DNA of 60,747 nt, taken from positions 1 through 60,747 of the forward strand of contig NZ_SRHZ01000007.1 in the NCBI RefSeq assembly GCF_004684085.1. The letters are read 5' to 3'. The notes under the pieces are model-generated. The model worked only from the letters and a program-made list of their open reading frames with translations. It searched no databases and was not told where the DNA came from. Positions 33,830 to 41,862 of this stretch are shown here, one piece after another. Numbering within the stretch: the stretch's first letter is position 1; every line of letters begins with the position of its first letter. This stretch comes from Stenotrophomonas maltophilia (GTDB lineage Bacteria > Pseudomonadota > Gammaproteobacteria > Xanthomonadales > Xanthomonadaceae). The translations under genes and the position numbers were made by a program.

Positions 33830-34993
33830 TCAGGTCTTCGGTGTCAGTTTCAGCAGGCGCGCCTTGCTGCCATCTTCCAGCAGCCACAGTGCGCCATCCG
33901 GGCCCTGTTCCACTTCGCGGATGCGCTCGCCCATGTTGAAGCGCTCGGCTTCGCGCGCGCTGTCGCCGTCGAAGGCCACGCGCACCAGTGAGGTGGACGA
34001 CAGACCGCCGATGAAGCCGCTGCCCTTCCACTGCGGGAACAGGTTGCCGCTGTAGATCACGAAGCCGGCCGGCGAGATCACCGGCGTCCAGGTCACCTTC
34101 GGCGCGGCGAATTCCGGGCGGGTATCGTGGTCGGGAATCGGGCGGCCGTCGTAGTGGTCACCATTGGAAACAACCGGATAACCGTAGTTGGCGCCGCGCA
34201 CGATCAGGTTCAGTTCGTCGCCACCGGCCGGGCCCATCTCGTGCGCCCACAGCTTGCCGTTGGCATCGAAGGCCATGCCCAGGATGTTGCGGTGGCCCAG
34301 CGACCACACCTGCGCGGCAACGCCGCCCTGCGAGGCGAACGGGTTGTCGGCGGGCAGGCTGCCATCGTCGTTGAGGCGGATGATCTTGCCGAGGTTGCCG
34401 TCCATGTCCTGGGCCGGATCGAACTTCTGGCGCTCGCTGGAACTGATCCACAGCTTGCCGTCCGGGCCGAAGGCAAGGCGATGGCCGTAGTGGCCCTCAC
34501 CGCTGACCTTGGGGCTCTGCCGCCAGATCACTTTCAGGTCCTTCAGTTGGCCGGCACCGTTGGCGTCCAGTGCCAGCGTGGCGCGGGCCACGGCGGCACC
34601 GCGGGTATCCAGCGTGCCTTCCTCGGCATAGCTGAGGTAGATCACGTGGTTGCGGGCGAACTGCGGGTGCAGGATCACATCGCCGAAACCGCCCTGGCCG
34701 CCGTAGGCGACTTTCGGTACCCCGGTGATCTCGTGCTTCTTGCCGCTGGCCAGGTCCAGGTGCTGCAGCTTGCCGCGCTTTTCGGTGACCAGCAGGCTGC
34801 CGTCGGGCAGGAAGGTCATCGCCCAAGGCTGGTCGAAGCGGCTGACTTCGGTGGCGGTGAACGGGCGCTGGTCGACGCTGGCGGCCGGAGCGGCCTTGGC
34901 GTCCTGTGTCGTCTCCGGACCGGCAGCGTTGCAGGCGGAGGTGGCGAGGATCGGCACCAGGCCGAGGGCGAGCAGCAGGGGCGTGCGGGTCAT
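33830..34993 (-). CDS. PQQ-type soluble sugar dehydrogenase
   Basis: 387 residues from [16 protein letters not shown], with an export signal; a weak lipobox-like TSAC may mean lipidation. The rest is a six-bladed propeller of the soluble aldose sugar dehydrogenase (YliI/Asd) family: [23 protein letters not shown] at the start, [34 protein letters not shown] (catalytic His region), [15 protein letters not shown] and [20 protein letters not shown]. Such enzymes oxidise sugars in the periplasm using PQQ. No PQQ biosynthesis genes are visible, so cofactor supply must come from elsewhere. The frame continues far upstream but through repeat DNA and is not coding there. Confidence 0.92.
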   Translation of the reverse strand: MTRTPLLLALGLVPILATSACNAAGPETTQDAKAAPAASVDQRPFTATEVSRFDQPWAMTFLPDGSLLVTEKRGKLQHLDLASGKKHEITGVPKVAYGGQGGFGDVILHPQFARNHVIYLSYAEEGTLDTRGAAVARATLALDANGAGQLKDLKVIWRQSPKVSGEGHYGHRLAFGPDGKLWISSSERQKFDPAQDMDGNLGKIIRLNDDGSLPADNPFASQGGVAAQVWSLGHRNILGMAFDANGKLWAHEMGPAGGDELNLIVRGANYGYPVVSNGDHYDGRPIPDHDTRPEFAAPKVTWTPVISPAGFVIYSGNLFPQWKGSGFIGGLSSTSLVRVAFDGDSAREAERFNMGERIREVEQGPDGALWLLEDGSKARLLKLTPKT

Positions 34994-35161
34994 GGGTATC
35001 TCCAGCGTGGGGATGCGGATGGCCAGGCTCTCCCTTGTATACCACCGATGGGGTGATGGTCCCGGCCCGAAGGTCCTGTTTCCCCCTGTGCGCTGGCGCG
35101 CGGATGGTCTAGGGTGTTCACGCCCGGGCAAAGCATGCCCGCCTGACTGCAAGGATCTGCA

Positions 35162-35614
35162 ATGAACGCACCGATCATCCATCGACCCTCGCCCGCCTTC
35201 ATCGCCGCTTCCTGGGTGGCCCTGCTGCTGGGCGCGGTGGCCTATCTGGTAGGCCTGTTCAATGCGGAAATGCCGCTGAACGAAAAGGGCTACTACCTGA
35301 CCCTGCTGCTGTTTGGCCTGTTCGCGGCGGTGTCGCTGCAGAAGAGCGTGCGCGACCGGGTCGAAGGCATTCCGGTCAGTGGCCTGTACTACGCCCTGTG
35401 CTGGTTCGCGCTGTTGTCTGCCCTGTTGCTGCTGCTGGTCGGCTTGTGGAATGCCACGCTGCTGCTGAGCGAAAAGGGCTTCTACGGCATGGCGTTCGCA
35501 CTGTCGCTGTTCGGCGCGGTAGCGGTGCAGAAGAACACCCGCGACCTGATCGCCGCCGGTGGCGGTGAGAGCAAGCGCAGCGCCGCCGTACCGCCGCTGC
35601 CGGAACAGGACTGA
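35162..35614 (+). CDS. yiaA: YiaA/YiaB-family inner-membrane protein
   Basis: 150 residues with four transmembrane helices in two homologous pairs. The repeats are [35 protein letters not shown] and [35 protein letters not shown]: each has N-A, EKG(Y/F)Y and VxxQK at equal places. This is the YiaAB domain duplicated in tandem. The family's function is unknown. Single gene, divergent from the sugar dehydrogenase. Confidence 0.9.
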   Translation: MNAPIIHRPSPAFIAASWVALLLGAVAYLVGLFNAEMPLNEKGYYLTLLLFGLFAAVSLQKSVRDRVEGIPVSGLYYALCWFALLSALLLLLVGLWNATLLLSEKGFYGMAFALSLFGAVAVQKNTRDLIAAGGGESKRSAAVPPLPEQD

Positions 35615-35624
35615 TCGATCCGGT

Positions 35625-35671
35625 GTAGAGCCTAGCCATGCTCGGCTCAGTCGAGCATGGCTCGACTCTAC
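35625..35671. repeat. Inverted SMAG dimer
   Basis: 35625-35647 (GTAG first) and 35649-35671 (CTAC last), of the AGCCGAGC/AGTCGAGC subfamilies, one base apart. It lies between convergent yiaA and the next gene. Confidence 0.85.
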
Positions 35672-35694
35672 AGACGTGGTGCGAGAGCCGGGCG

Positions 35695-36018
35695 CTATCG
35701 CTTCAACCGCGGATCCGCCAGCTGAGCGTCCTCCCAGCCACGTCGCGCCGCGTTGCGCGCCTGTGTCCATTCCAGGCGGCTGCGGCCACGCTCACTGGCC
35801 CAGCGCGATTCCAGTTCGCCTTCCACTTCCTCGTAGGCGCGGATCATGTCCTGTGCGCGCGCGGCGTGGCCGATGCGGTAGGCCGGCTCGTAGTCGTCGA
35901 AGAACAACTGGTCGTCGTAGTACGGTTCGGCGGTGTAGCGTTCGCGCCAGTAGTTGGAAACAGCATCACGCGGCGTGCTGTCATCCGGCGCGCGGCCGGG
36001 GATCTGGTACTCGGCCAT
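35695..36018 (-). CDS. Hypothetical cytosolic protein, 107 residues
   Basis: Starts [20 protein letters not shown]; the 32 residues of frame before it are in non-coding repeat DNA. It is very acidic and aromatic in the middle ([32 protein letters not shown]), then helical with many Arg/Glu ([22 protein letters not shown]). No signal or membrane segment. Conserved-looking, but no family is named with confidence. It is not linked to its neighbours. Confidence 0.75.
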   Translation of the reverse strand: MAEYQIPGRAPDDSTPRDAVSNYWRERYTAEPYYDDQLFFDDYEPAYRIGHAARAQDMIRAYEEVEGELESRWASERGRSRLEWTQARNAARRGWEDAQLADPRLKR

Positions 36019-36103
36019 TGGAAGGGCTCCGTTGTTGACGAAGCCTGATCGTGCCTGCCTGGCAGTTAACGGCCCGGTCCGGCAGCGTGATCGCCAGATC
36101 AAT

Positions 36104-36127
36104 CCGCCGGGCATGGCCCGGCGCTAC
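36104..36127 (-). repeat. SMAG element
   Basis: GCCGGGC/GCCCGGC arms ending CTAC, four bases beyond the permease stop codon. Confidence 0.8.
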
Positions 36128-36130
36128 TGG

Positions 36131-37465
36131 TCACCCGACGTCGGCATCCTTGCGCGGCAGCTTGTAGATCACCGCACCGATGGCAAACGCGACCAACGCA
36201 GCCGCAATGTTCTGCCAGCTGGCACTGGCGAACAGCGCCACGCACAGCAGCAACGCCAGCACCGGAATCAATGGCCCACCGGGCAGCTTCAACGCACCGG
36301 GACGATCGGCATAGCGCTTGGCCAGCACCAGTACCGCAGCAGCGGTACCGATGTAGGCGAACAGACGCGTGGTCATCGACAGCAGGGCCAGCTGCACGAA
36401 CGAACCGGACAGCGCCAGGCCGAGCGCGATCAGGCCCTGGCACAGGATCGACGCCGCCGGGGTATGGAAGCGCGGATGCACCTGCGCCAGGATCTTCGGC
36501 CCGTAGCCATCGCGGGCCAGCGCGAACAGGAAACGTGGGCCCATCATCATCGTGTTGCTGTTGGTGCCGAGGATGGAGATGGTCGCACCCACGGTGAGGA
36601 TCAGCGCCAGGGCTTCACCACCGAAGCCGGCAGCCGCATCGGCCAGCGGCGTGGCCGAGCTGGCCAGGCCGGCCAGCGTGCCCTGCGCCACCACCTGCAC
36701 CGCGCCGTAGATGACGGTGACGGTGATGATCATGGTGATCAGCGCGAACGGAATATCACGACGTGGATTGCGGTATTCGCCGGCGGCGGCCGGGATGTTC
36801 TCGAAGCCTGCGTAGGCGTAGAGAAGCAGCAACGCGGCTTCACCCATGCGCTGCAGGTCATGCGGGTCCGGGCGTTGTCCGGAGAAGGCCAGCTGCGGGT
36901 CGATGTAGAACGCGCCGATGGCCACGAACAGCAGCAGCGGCAGCATCTTGCCGATCACCAGTACGACACCGGTGCGTGCGGCCGAGCGCACGCCCAGGAT
37001 GTTGACGCCGGTGAGGAAGCCCAGCGACACCACGATCACCGCGATGCGACCCATGCCGGCACCGGCCCACGGCCAGAAGCGCGCGACCGCATCGGCCAGC
37101 GCATTGCTCAACGCGGCCGCCGAGCTGATGCGGGTCAGCCAGATCATCCAGCCGATCTCGAAGCCGGCGAAGCGGCCGAAGGCTTCGCGCGCATACAGGT
37201 AGCTGCCGCCAGGTTCATCGAAGTAGCTGGCCGCCTGCGCGTAGCACAGCACCAGCAGGGCAACGACGATGCCGGCGGCGACCACGCCCCACAGGCTGAA
37301 GGGGCCGAGCAGGGCGACGGTGGCGGCCGGCAGCAGGTAGATGCCGCTGCCGATCACATCGTTGATCGACAGGCCGACGATCTGCCAGCGGCTGACCGCA
37401 CGCTGCAGCTGCGGTTCCTCGTGCGCGCTCAACGGGCGTCCCCAGCCAGTGCGGGCAGTTGCCAT
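36131..37465 (-). CDS. APC-family amino acid or peptide-product permease
   Basis: 444 residues from MATARTGWGRPLSAHEEP, overlapping the preceding gene by 37 bases. Twelve helices. The APC signature is in VGLSINDVIGSGIYLLPAATVALLG (helix 1, unwound GSGIY substrate site), and YAYAGFENIPAAAGEYRNPRRDIPFAL marks helix 6-7. It imports amino acids by proton symport. In this locus it could take up amino acids released from peptidoglycan peptides, which is an inference from context. Last gene of the regulator-transpeptidase-permease group. Confidence 0.9.
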   Translation of the reverse strand: MATARTGWGRPLSAHEEPQLQRAVSRWQIVGLSINDVIGSGIYLLPAATVALLGPFSLWGVVAAGIVVALLVLCYAQAASYFDEPGGSYLYAREAFGRFAGFEIGWMIWLTRISSAAALSNALADAVARFWPWAGAGMGRIAVIVVSLGFLTGVNILGVRSAARTGVVLVIGKMLPLLLFVAIGAFYIDPQLAFSGQRPDPHDLQRMGEAALLLLYAYAGFENIPAAAGEYRNPRRDIPFALITMIITVTVIYGAVQVVAQGTLAGLASSATPLADAAAGFGGEALALILTVGATISILGTNSNTMMMGPRFLFALARDGYGPKILAQVHPRFHTPAASILCQGLIALGLALSGSFVQLALLSMTTRLFAYIGTAAAVLVLAKRYADRPGALKLPGGPLIPVLALLLCVALFASASWQNIAAALVAFAIGAVIYKLPRKDADVG

Positions 37466-38187
37466 TGCACCTGCAGCCGCTTGTACTCGGCACGCGGCAG
37501 CAGCACGAAACGCGGCGTATCCTGTGGCCGCAGCCAATCCAGCAATGCCTGCATGCGCGCCTGCGGCATGGCGGTGCAGCCGGCGGTGGCCTCGCCGGGC
37601 GTGCGCCACAAATGAGCGAAGATGCAGCTGCCCTTGCCGGGCTGGCTGTCCGGGTTGTGGGCGATCACGAAGCCTTCCCGGTAACGCACGTCACCTTTGT
37701 TGTGCAGGTCCAGCCGCATCGGCTCGGTGGAGCCCTTGACCGCCGCACTGCCGACTTTCTTCGCATCGACGATGCGGTTGTAGAACGGCGAACCGGGCAC
37801 GTCCATGCAGTAGCTGCTGTCCAGCATCGGCTGATAGGGCATCGCGGTGCCGGGGCGGGTGATGGCATAGCCGAACGCGCTGCCGAGCGCGAACACGCCT
37901 GCCGGGCTGCGGCCATCGCCTTCCTGCTTCTGCGGGCCCTCGGCCTGCGGCGGATGCAGGCCCAGGCCCCAGGCGCTGCCGGTGCGGCCCAGTGCCACCG
38001 GGAAGGCCTGCCCGTGCGCGCGCCAGCCCTTGCCATCGCGCATATAGGCCTGCAGTTGCCCCTGGGTGCTGTCCCACCCTTCGCTGGTGACCACGATCAA
38101 CTGGCGCGCGCCGTCCAGCGGCGCAGCGTGGACGGACACCGCGGCAAGCAGCAGTGCAGTGGCGGCAAGTCGGACCAGCGATCTCAT
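37429..38187 (-). CDS. L,D-transpeptidase-like exported protein
   Basis: 252 residues. The second of two near ATGs is preferred because GGAG lies nine bases before it. The signal peptide ends in SVHA. The YkuD-type (COG3786) domain shows VALGRTGSAWGLGLHP, GDGRSPAGVFALGSAFGYA, and the catalytic motif HLWRTPGEATAGCTAMP with an intact His and Cys. YkuD enzymes make or exchange L,D-bonds in peptidoglycan. The motif is the variant (GCTAM rather than SHGCVR) found in stand-alone secreted members. It lies between the RpiR regulator and the permease. Confidence 0.85.
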   Translation of the reverse strand: MRSLVRLAATALLLAAVSVHAAPLDGARQLIVVTSEGWDSTQGQLQAYMRDGKGWRAHGQAFPVALGRTGSAWGLGLHPPQAEGPQKQEGDGRSPAGVFALGSAFGYAITRPGTAMPYQPMLDSSYCMDVPGSPFYNRIVDAKKVGSAAVKGSTEPMRLDLHNKGDVRYREGFVIAHNPDSQPGKGSCIFAHLWRTPGEATAGCTAMPQARMQALLDWLRPQDTPRFVLLPRAEYKRLQVQWQLPALAGDAR

Positions 38188-38202
38188 CAACATACGCTCC
38201 GG

Positions 38203-39051
38203 TCAGGAATCCAGCAGGTGGTCGATCCGCTCCAGGTTCACCGCAAGCTGCTGCTGGCGATCCGGATTGGTGTGGCAGAGCAGCACGAACAGGAAATCGA
38301 GCAGGGCGTGCATGGCGCTACGGTACAGCAGCTGCGCCACCTGCGGCGTGCGGTCATGCGCGCACACCACCAGTGCCGCATCAGCATGCGCGCGCAGCGG
38401 GTTGGCGGTGTGGCGGGTGATGGAAATTACCTTGCCACCCATGTCCTGGAACTGCCGTGACAGCTGCGAAAGCTGGGGCAGGTTGCCGAACTCGGAGAAC
38501 ATCAGCAGCGCATCACCGGGGCGCGCGGCCGACAGGTTGGCCAGCATCAGGATCGGGTCGGTATGCGGTACCACCAGCAGGCCGAGCAGCGACAGCCGCA
38601 TGGCGAACTCGCGCGCGAACAGGCCGTCGTCACCCAGACCGTACACGAACAGCTTCGGTGCGCCGTCGAGCAGCTGCACGATGCGCTCGATTTCCTCGCG
38701 CGGATTGGCCTGTCGGGTTTCTTCTTCGGCCTGTGCCTTGCTGCGGCGCAGGGCGTCACCCAGGCGCTGGTAGTCGTCGCTGTTGTCGGGTTCGCTGGGC
38801 GCCTGCTGTGGGTCGGCACCGGCGCGGGCCACGTCCTGGCCGATGGAGTACTTCAGGTCCGGGTAGCCCTTGAAGCCGAGCTTCTGGCTGAACTTCACCA
38901 CGCTGGACTGGCTGATGCCCAACGCGCTGGCCAGCTGCTGGGACGAGTAGTCGCGCAGGAGATGGGCGTTGTCGAGGATGAAATCGGCGATGCGGCGCTC
39001 GATGGCCGACATCTGCCCGCGCTCGGTGCGGATTTTCAGCAGGGGCGGCAT
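38203..39051 (-). CDS. MurR/RpiR-family transcriptional regulator
   Basis: 282 residues. The N-terminal HTH_6 domain (about 1-75) has YSSQQLASALGISQSSVVKFSQKLG as the helix-turn-helix; the C-terminal SIS domain (about 115-250) has LFVYGLGDDGLFAREFAMRLSLLG and GDALLMFSEFGNLPQL. SIS domains bind sugar phosphates, and relatives such as MurR control recycling of cell-wall sugars. It is likely to bind the paired palindromes at 41760-41804 in the same locus, an inference. Starts the three-gene transcript with the transpeptidase and permease genes. Confidence 0.92.
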   Translation of the reverse strand: MPPLLKIRTERGQMSAIERRIADFILDNAHLLRDYSSQQLASALGISQSSVVKFSQKLGFKGYPDLKYSIGQDVARAGADPQQAPSEPDNSDDYQRLGDALRRSKAQAEEETRQANPREEIERIVQLLDGAPKLFVYGLGDDGLFAREFAMRLSLLGLLVVPHTDPILMLANLSAARPGDALLMFSEFGNLPQLSQLSRQFQDMGGKVISITRHTANPLRAHADAALVVCAHDRTPQVAQLLYRSAMHALLDFLFVLLCHTNPDRQQQLAVNLERIDHLLDS

Positions 39052-39167
39052 GCGGGGTATCCGGGCATGTGTAGGCGCATTGCGGTTGGCAGCGTAGAGC
39101 AGATTATGGGGTGGGTCGGGCGCGTGCCAGCCGCGACGAGGATACGGGGTAGAGCAGAATCAGGAGC

Positions 39168-39190
39168 ATCCACGCATGGCGCGGATCTAC
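39168..39190 (-). repeat. SMAG element
   Basis: ATCCACGC/GCGCGGAT arms (one mismatch) ending CTAC. It lies between the epimerase and regulator genes. Confidence 0.75.
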
Positions 39191-39199
39191 CAAGTCGGT

Positions 39200-40294
39200 T
39201 CAACCCAGCATCTCCAGCCCGCGCACTTCGGTGATGCCCAGCCCCGGCACGTCGCTGATGCTGATCTCCGATTCGTTGAAATGCACGCCGCCGCTGACCG
39301 GGTCGAACTGGCCCAGCGAGGGGCCGTCGAGGTCGACCTTGGTGATCACATCATTCTTGGCCACCGCCAAGTGCACGGCCGCGGCCACGCTGATGCTCGA
39401 TTCGATCATGCAGCCGATCATGCACGGTACGCCGTAGATGCCGGCGATGTCGGCGATGCGGATCGCGTTGGACAGGCCGCCGGTCTTCATCAGCTTGATG
39501 TTGATGATGTCGGCCGCGCGCTGTTGGATCAGGTCCATTACCTGGCTCGGGCTGAACACGCTTTCGTCGGCCATCACCGGCGTGTTGACGCGGTCGGTGA
39601 CGTATTTCAGGCCACTGATGTCGGCGGCTTTCACTGGCTGCTCCAGCAGTTCCAGTACTACGCCTGCTTCTTCCAGCGTGCGCATCGCATGCACCGCCTG
39701 CTTGGCGGTCCAGCCCTGGTTGGCATCCAGGCGCAGCAGAGCGCGGCCTTCCACCGCCGCATGGATCGCCTTGACCCGTTCGATGTCCAGGCCGATGTCC
39801 TTGCCGACCTTGATCTTCAGCGACTCGAAGCCGCGCTCGATCGCCGAAAGCGAGTCGGCCACCATCTTGTCGATGTAGTCCACGCTGATGGTGATGTCGG
39901 TGGTGATCACCGGGTCGCCGCCGCCCAGCATCTGGTACAGCGGGGCACCGTGCAGCTGCGCCCACAGGTCGTACAGCGCGATTTCCACCGCGGCCTTGGC
40001 GCTGGTGTTGCGCTCCATCGCGGTCTGCACCAGCGTGCACAGATGGTTGAGGTTGACTACGTCCTGGCCGATCAGGCGCGGGGCGATGAAGTGGCGGATC
40101 GCTTCGATGATCGAGCCGTGCGTATCGCCGGTGATCACGGCCGTGGCCGGGGCTTCACCGTAACCGGTGTTGCCGGTGTCGGTGCGGATCAGCACCACCA
40201 CGTCTTCCACGGTTTCCACCGTGCGCAGGGCGGTCTTGAATGGCGTCTTCAGCGGCACGCGCAGCATGCCCAGTTCGATGGCGGTGATCTTCAT
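39200..40294 (-). CDS. L-Ala-D/L-Glu epimerase (dipeptide epimerase)
   Basis: 364 residues of the enolase superfamily, muconate-lactonizing subgroup. Catalytic lysines: SLKIKVG (about 163-165) and NIKLMKTGG (about 268). Metal ligands: RLDANQGW, ELLEQPV and MADESVFS. The C-terminal barrel end shows KVDLDGPSLG. It resembles E. coli YcjG and Bacillus YkfB, which turn the peptidoglycan dipeptide L-Ala-D-Glu into L-Ala-L-Glu for ordinary peptidases. Its ATG overlaps the stop of the NlpC/P60 gene (ATGA), the same pair that occurs in the Bacillus ykf operon. Confidence 0.93.
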   Translation of the reverse strand: MKITAIELGMLRVPLKTPFKTALRTVETVEDVVVLIRTDTGNTGYGEAPATAVITGDTHGSIIEAIRHFIAPRLIGQDVVNLNHLCTLVQTAMERNTSAKAAVEIALYDLWAQLHGAPLYQMLGGGDPVITTDITISVDYIDKMVADSLSAIERGFESLKIKVGKDIGLDIERVKAIHAAVEGRALLRLDANQGWTAKQAVHAMRTLEEAGVVLELLEQPVKAADISGLKYVTDRVNTPVMADESVFSPSQVMDLIQQRAADIINIKLMKTGGLSNAIRIADIAGIYGVPCMIGCMIESSISVAAAVHLAVAKNDVITKVDLDGPSLGQFDPVSGGVHFNESEISISDVPGLGITEVRGLEMLG

Positions 40295-41730
40295 TCAGGA
40301 GTCTTGGCCCGCAGGCGCTGGATGTTGGTGATGCGGTCGATGTAGCGGACGGTATCGCTGGCCATCATCGGCTCCAGCGGCGTGACCGAAACACCATTGA
40401 GATGGGCCTGCACGCGCTTGCCGTCGGCACCGAACCAGCTGCCGCCCGCCGTATCGTGGATGACCCAGGTGCGGCCGTCGACGTGGCCGATGGCCATCAT
40501 CACGTGGCCGGGGATGTAGACCAGATCGCCCACCTGAAGGTCGGTGACGGCGCGGTCGCGCGTTGCCTTGCCGTCCTTGCTGGTGAACGGCAGGCGATCC
40601 AGCGCCGGGCTGACCGCCTGTGCACTAGTATTGCGCGGCAGCAGCACGCCGAAGCTGCGGTAGATCTCGGATACGAACCCACTGCAGTCGCGGGTGTCGT
40701 AGTCGTGGCCCCAACCGTAGCGTTCGCCGAGGAACTTGAAGGCCTGCTGCAGCAGCAGGCGCGGGGTCAGTGGCAGGTAATCGGCGGCGGTATCCTGCGA
40801 GCGCGGCAGCAGGGCCGGCACCAGTTTCAGGCGACCATCGGCCTCGCGTACCGGCAACTGCACCACCCACGATGCATGCGCCTGCTGGCCGTTCACCGGC
40901 TCGGCGGCCGGCCAGTCGGCCAGCACCGGCAGGCGCACGCCCATGTCCAGCTGCAGGCGCGAGACACGTGGTTCTTCCGGGGTGTAGGCAGTCTGCGCGG
41001 TGGCACCGCTGATGATCCGGTACGGTCCCTTCGCGCCGTAGCCGAGCACCGTGGCCTTGTCGCCGCTGGCGATGGCATCGGCCTCGATCCATGCGCTGTA
41101 GCGCTCGCTGTGCACGAACAGCCAGCGGCCGTCGGCACTGCGGTGGACCACGGCGACTTTCTCGCCGGGGAACAGTGCCGATTCCTGGAAGCGATCGATG
41201 TCGGTGTCGCCGACGGTGCTGAAGACGCGCTCGCGGGTGGGGAAGGTGCGCAGCGCGGCACGCTTCACCACCAGCCCGTAGGCCGGTGCCACCTGGGCGG
41301 AAATCGCATCGAGGCCGAGGTTGGCTTCGATCGCGCTGCGCAGCGCGGGCGCGATCGCCTGGCCCTTGTCGTTGTAGAGGGCGCGGGTGGGCCAGCTCGA
41401 CAGCCCGGTGATGCTGGCGCGCACCGTCGCCGCATCAAGCGGGGAGGGCAGTGCGGCAATGTCCTGGATGTGGCTGTCCTGCGCCCGCATCCGCGCGTTC
41501 TGTGCCTCGATCTGCGCGCGGTCCAGAATCGGCGCATCAGCGTTGTCCAGGCGCTCGGCCCAGTACTGCGGTGTGAGGTAGGCCTCGTGCAGGCCGATCA
41601 CATAGGGCAGCGGTGCGCCGGGATCGGGTGCCGGGGCAGCCTGTGCGAAGGCCGGCGCGGCCAGCAGGCACAGGGCCAGGGTCAACCGGCGCGGCCAACG
41701 CCGGCGCGGTTCGCGGGAAGCCAGGCTCAT
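40291..41730 (-). CDS. Exported SH3-NlpC/P60 peptidase, YkfC-like
   Basis: 479 residues from the ATG at 41730, or 482 from a GTG nine bases upstream; GGAGG lies before both. The signal peptide ends AQAAPAP. SH3-type domains (about 140-300) precede the NlpC/P60 domain, whose catalytic Cys349 is in DTRDCSGFVSEIY and whose His is in YIPGHVMMAIGHVDG. In Bacillus YkfC this architecture cuts the D-Glu to diamino-acid bond in peptides with a free N-terminal L-Ala, producing the substrate of the epimerase encoded next. Here the enzyme is exported, so cutting would occur in the periplasm. First gene of the leftward transcript. Confidence 0.9.
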   Translation of the reverse strand: MSLASREPRRRWPRRLTLALCLLAAPAFAQAAPAPDPGAPLPYVIGLHEAYLTPQYWAERLDNADAPILDRAQIEAQNARMRAQDSHIQDIAALPSPLDAATVRASITGLSSWPTRALYNDKGQAIAPALRSAIEANLGLDAISAQVAPAYGLVVKRAALRTFPTRERVFSTVGDTDIDRFQESALFPGEKVAVVHRSADGRWLFVHSERYSAWIEADAIASGDKATVLGYGAKGPYRIISGATAQTAYTPEEPRVSRLQLDMGVRLPVLADWPAAEPVNGQQAHASWVVQLPVREADGRLKLVPALLPRSQDTAADYLPLTPRLLLQQAFKFLGERYGWGHDYDTRDCSGFVSEIYRSFGVLLPRNTSAQAVSPALDRLPFTSKDGKATRDRAVTDLQVGDLVYIPGHVMMAIGHVDGRTWVIHDTAGGSWFGADGKRVQAHLNGVSVTPLEPMMASDTVRYIDRITNIQRLRAKTPE

Positions 41731-41759
41731 GCGGTGCACACCCTCCTCGAATGCCTTTA

Positions 41760-41773
41760 GGAATATTTATTCC
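41760..41773. promoter_or_regulatory. Operator O1 of the divergent cell-wall peptide locus
   Basis: GGAATA-TT-TATTCC, perfect six-base arms. It covers the predicted -10 box of the leftward promoter. Likely bound by the RpiR regulator of this locus. Confidence 0.6.
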
Positions 41774-41791
41774 TTTTGGCGGCGAAAGCAA
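41764..41791 (-). promoter_or_regulatory. Leftward promoter of the NlpC/P60-epimerase transcript
   Basis: On the minus strand, TTGCTT (41786-41791) and TAAATA (41764-41769), 16 bases apart. The -10 box lies inside O1. Confidence 0.5.
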
Positions 41792-41804
41792 GAATAAATT
41801 ATTG
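41792..41804. promoter_or_regulatory. Operator O2 of the divergent cell-wall peptide locus
   Basis: GAATAA-A-TTATTG, arms with one mismatch and the same half-site as O1. Its centre is 31.5 bases from that of O1, three helical turns, so both lie on one face of the DNA. Confidence 0.5.
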
Positions 41805-41829
41805 ACCGGCACTCCGGCCCGTGTTACAC
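41802..41829 (+). promoter_or_regulatory. Rightward promoter of the receptor transcript
   Basis: TTGACC (41802-41807) and TTACAC (41824-41829), 16 bases apart. The -35 box overlaps O2. The promoter position argues against the upstream GTG at 41821 as a start codon. Confidence 0.5.
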
Positions 41830-41862
41830 AGCCGTTACCACCCGCGCTTGGGAAGTGTCGCT

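Noticed and set aside
35000..35770. Extension of the sugar dehydrogenase frame upstream to 646 residues
   Set aside because: The extra part reads antisense through yiaA and through a repeat dimer; the signal peptide at 34993 marks the true start.
41821..41862. GTG at 41821 as the start of the transglutaminase-like protein
   Set aside because: It lies inside the predicted rightward promoter, while the GTG at 41863 has a Shine-Dalgarno at proper spacing and leads straight into the signal peptide.
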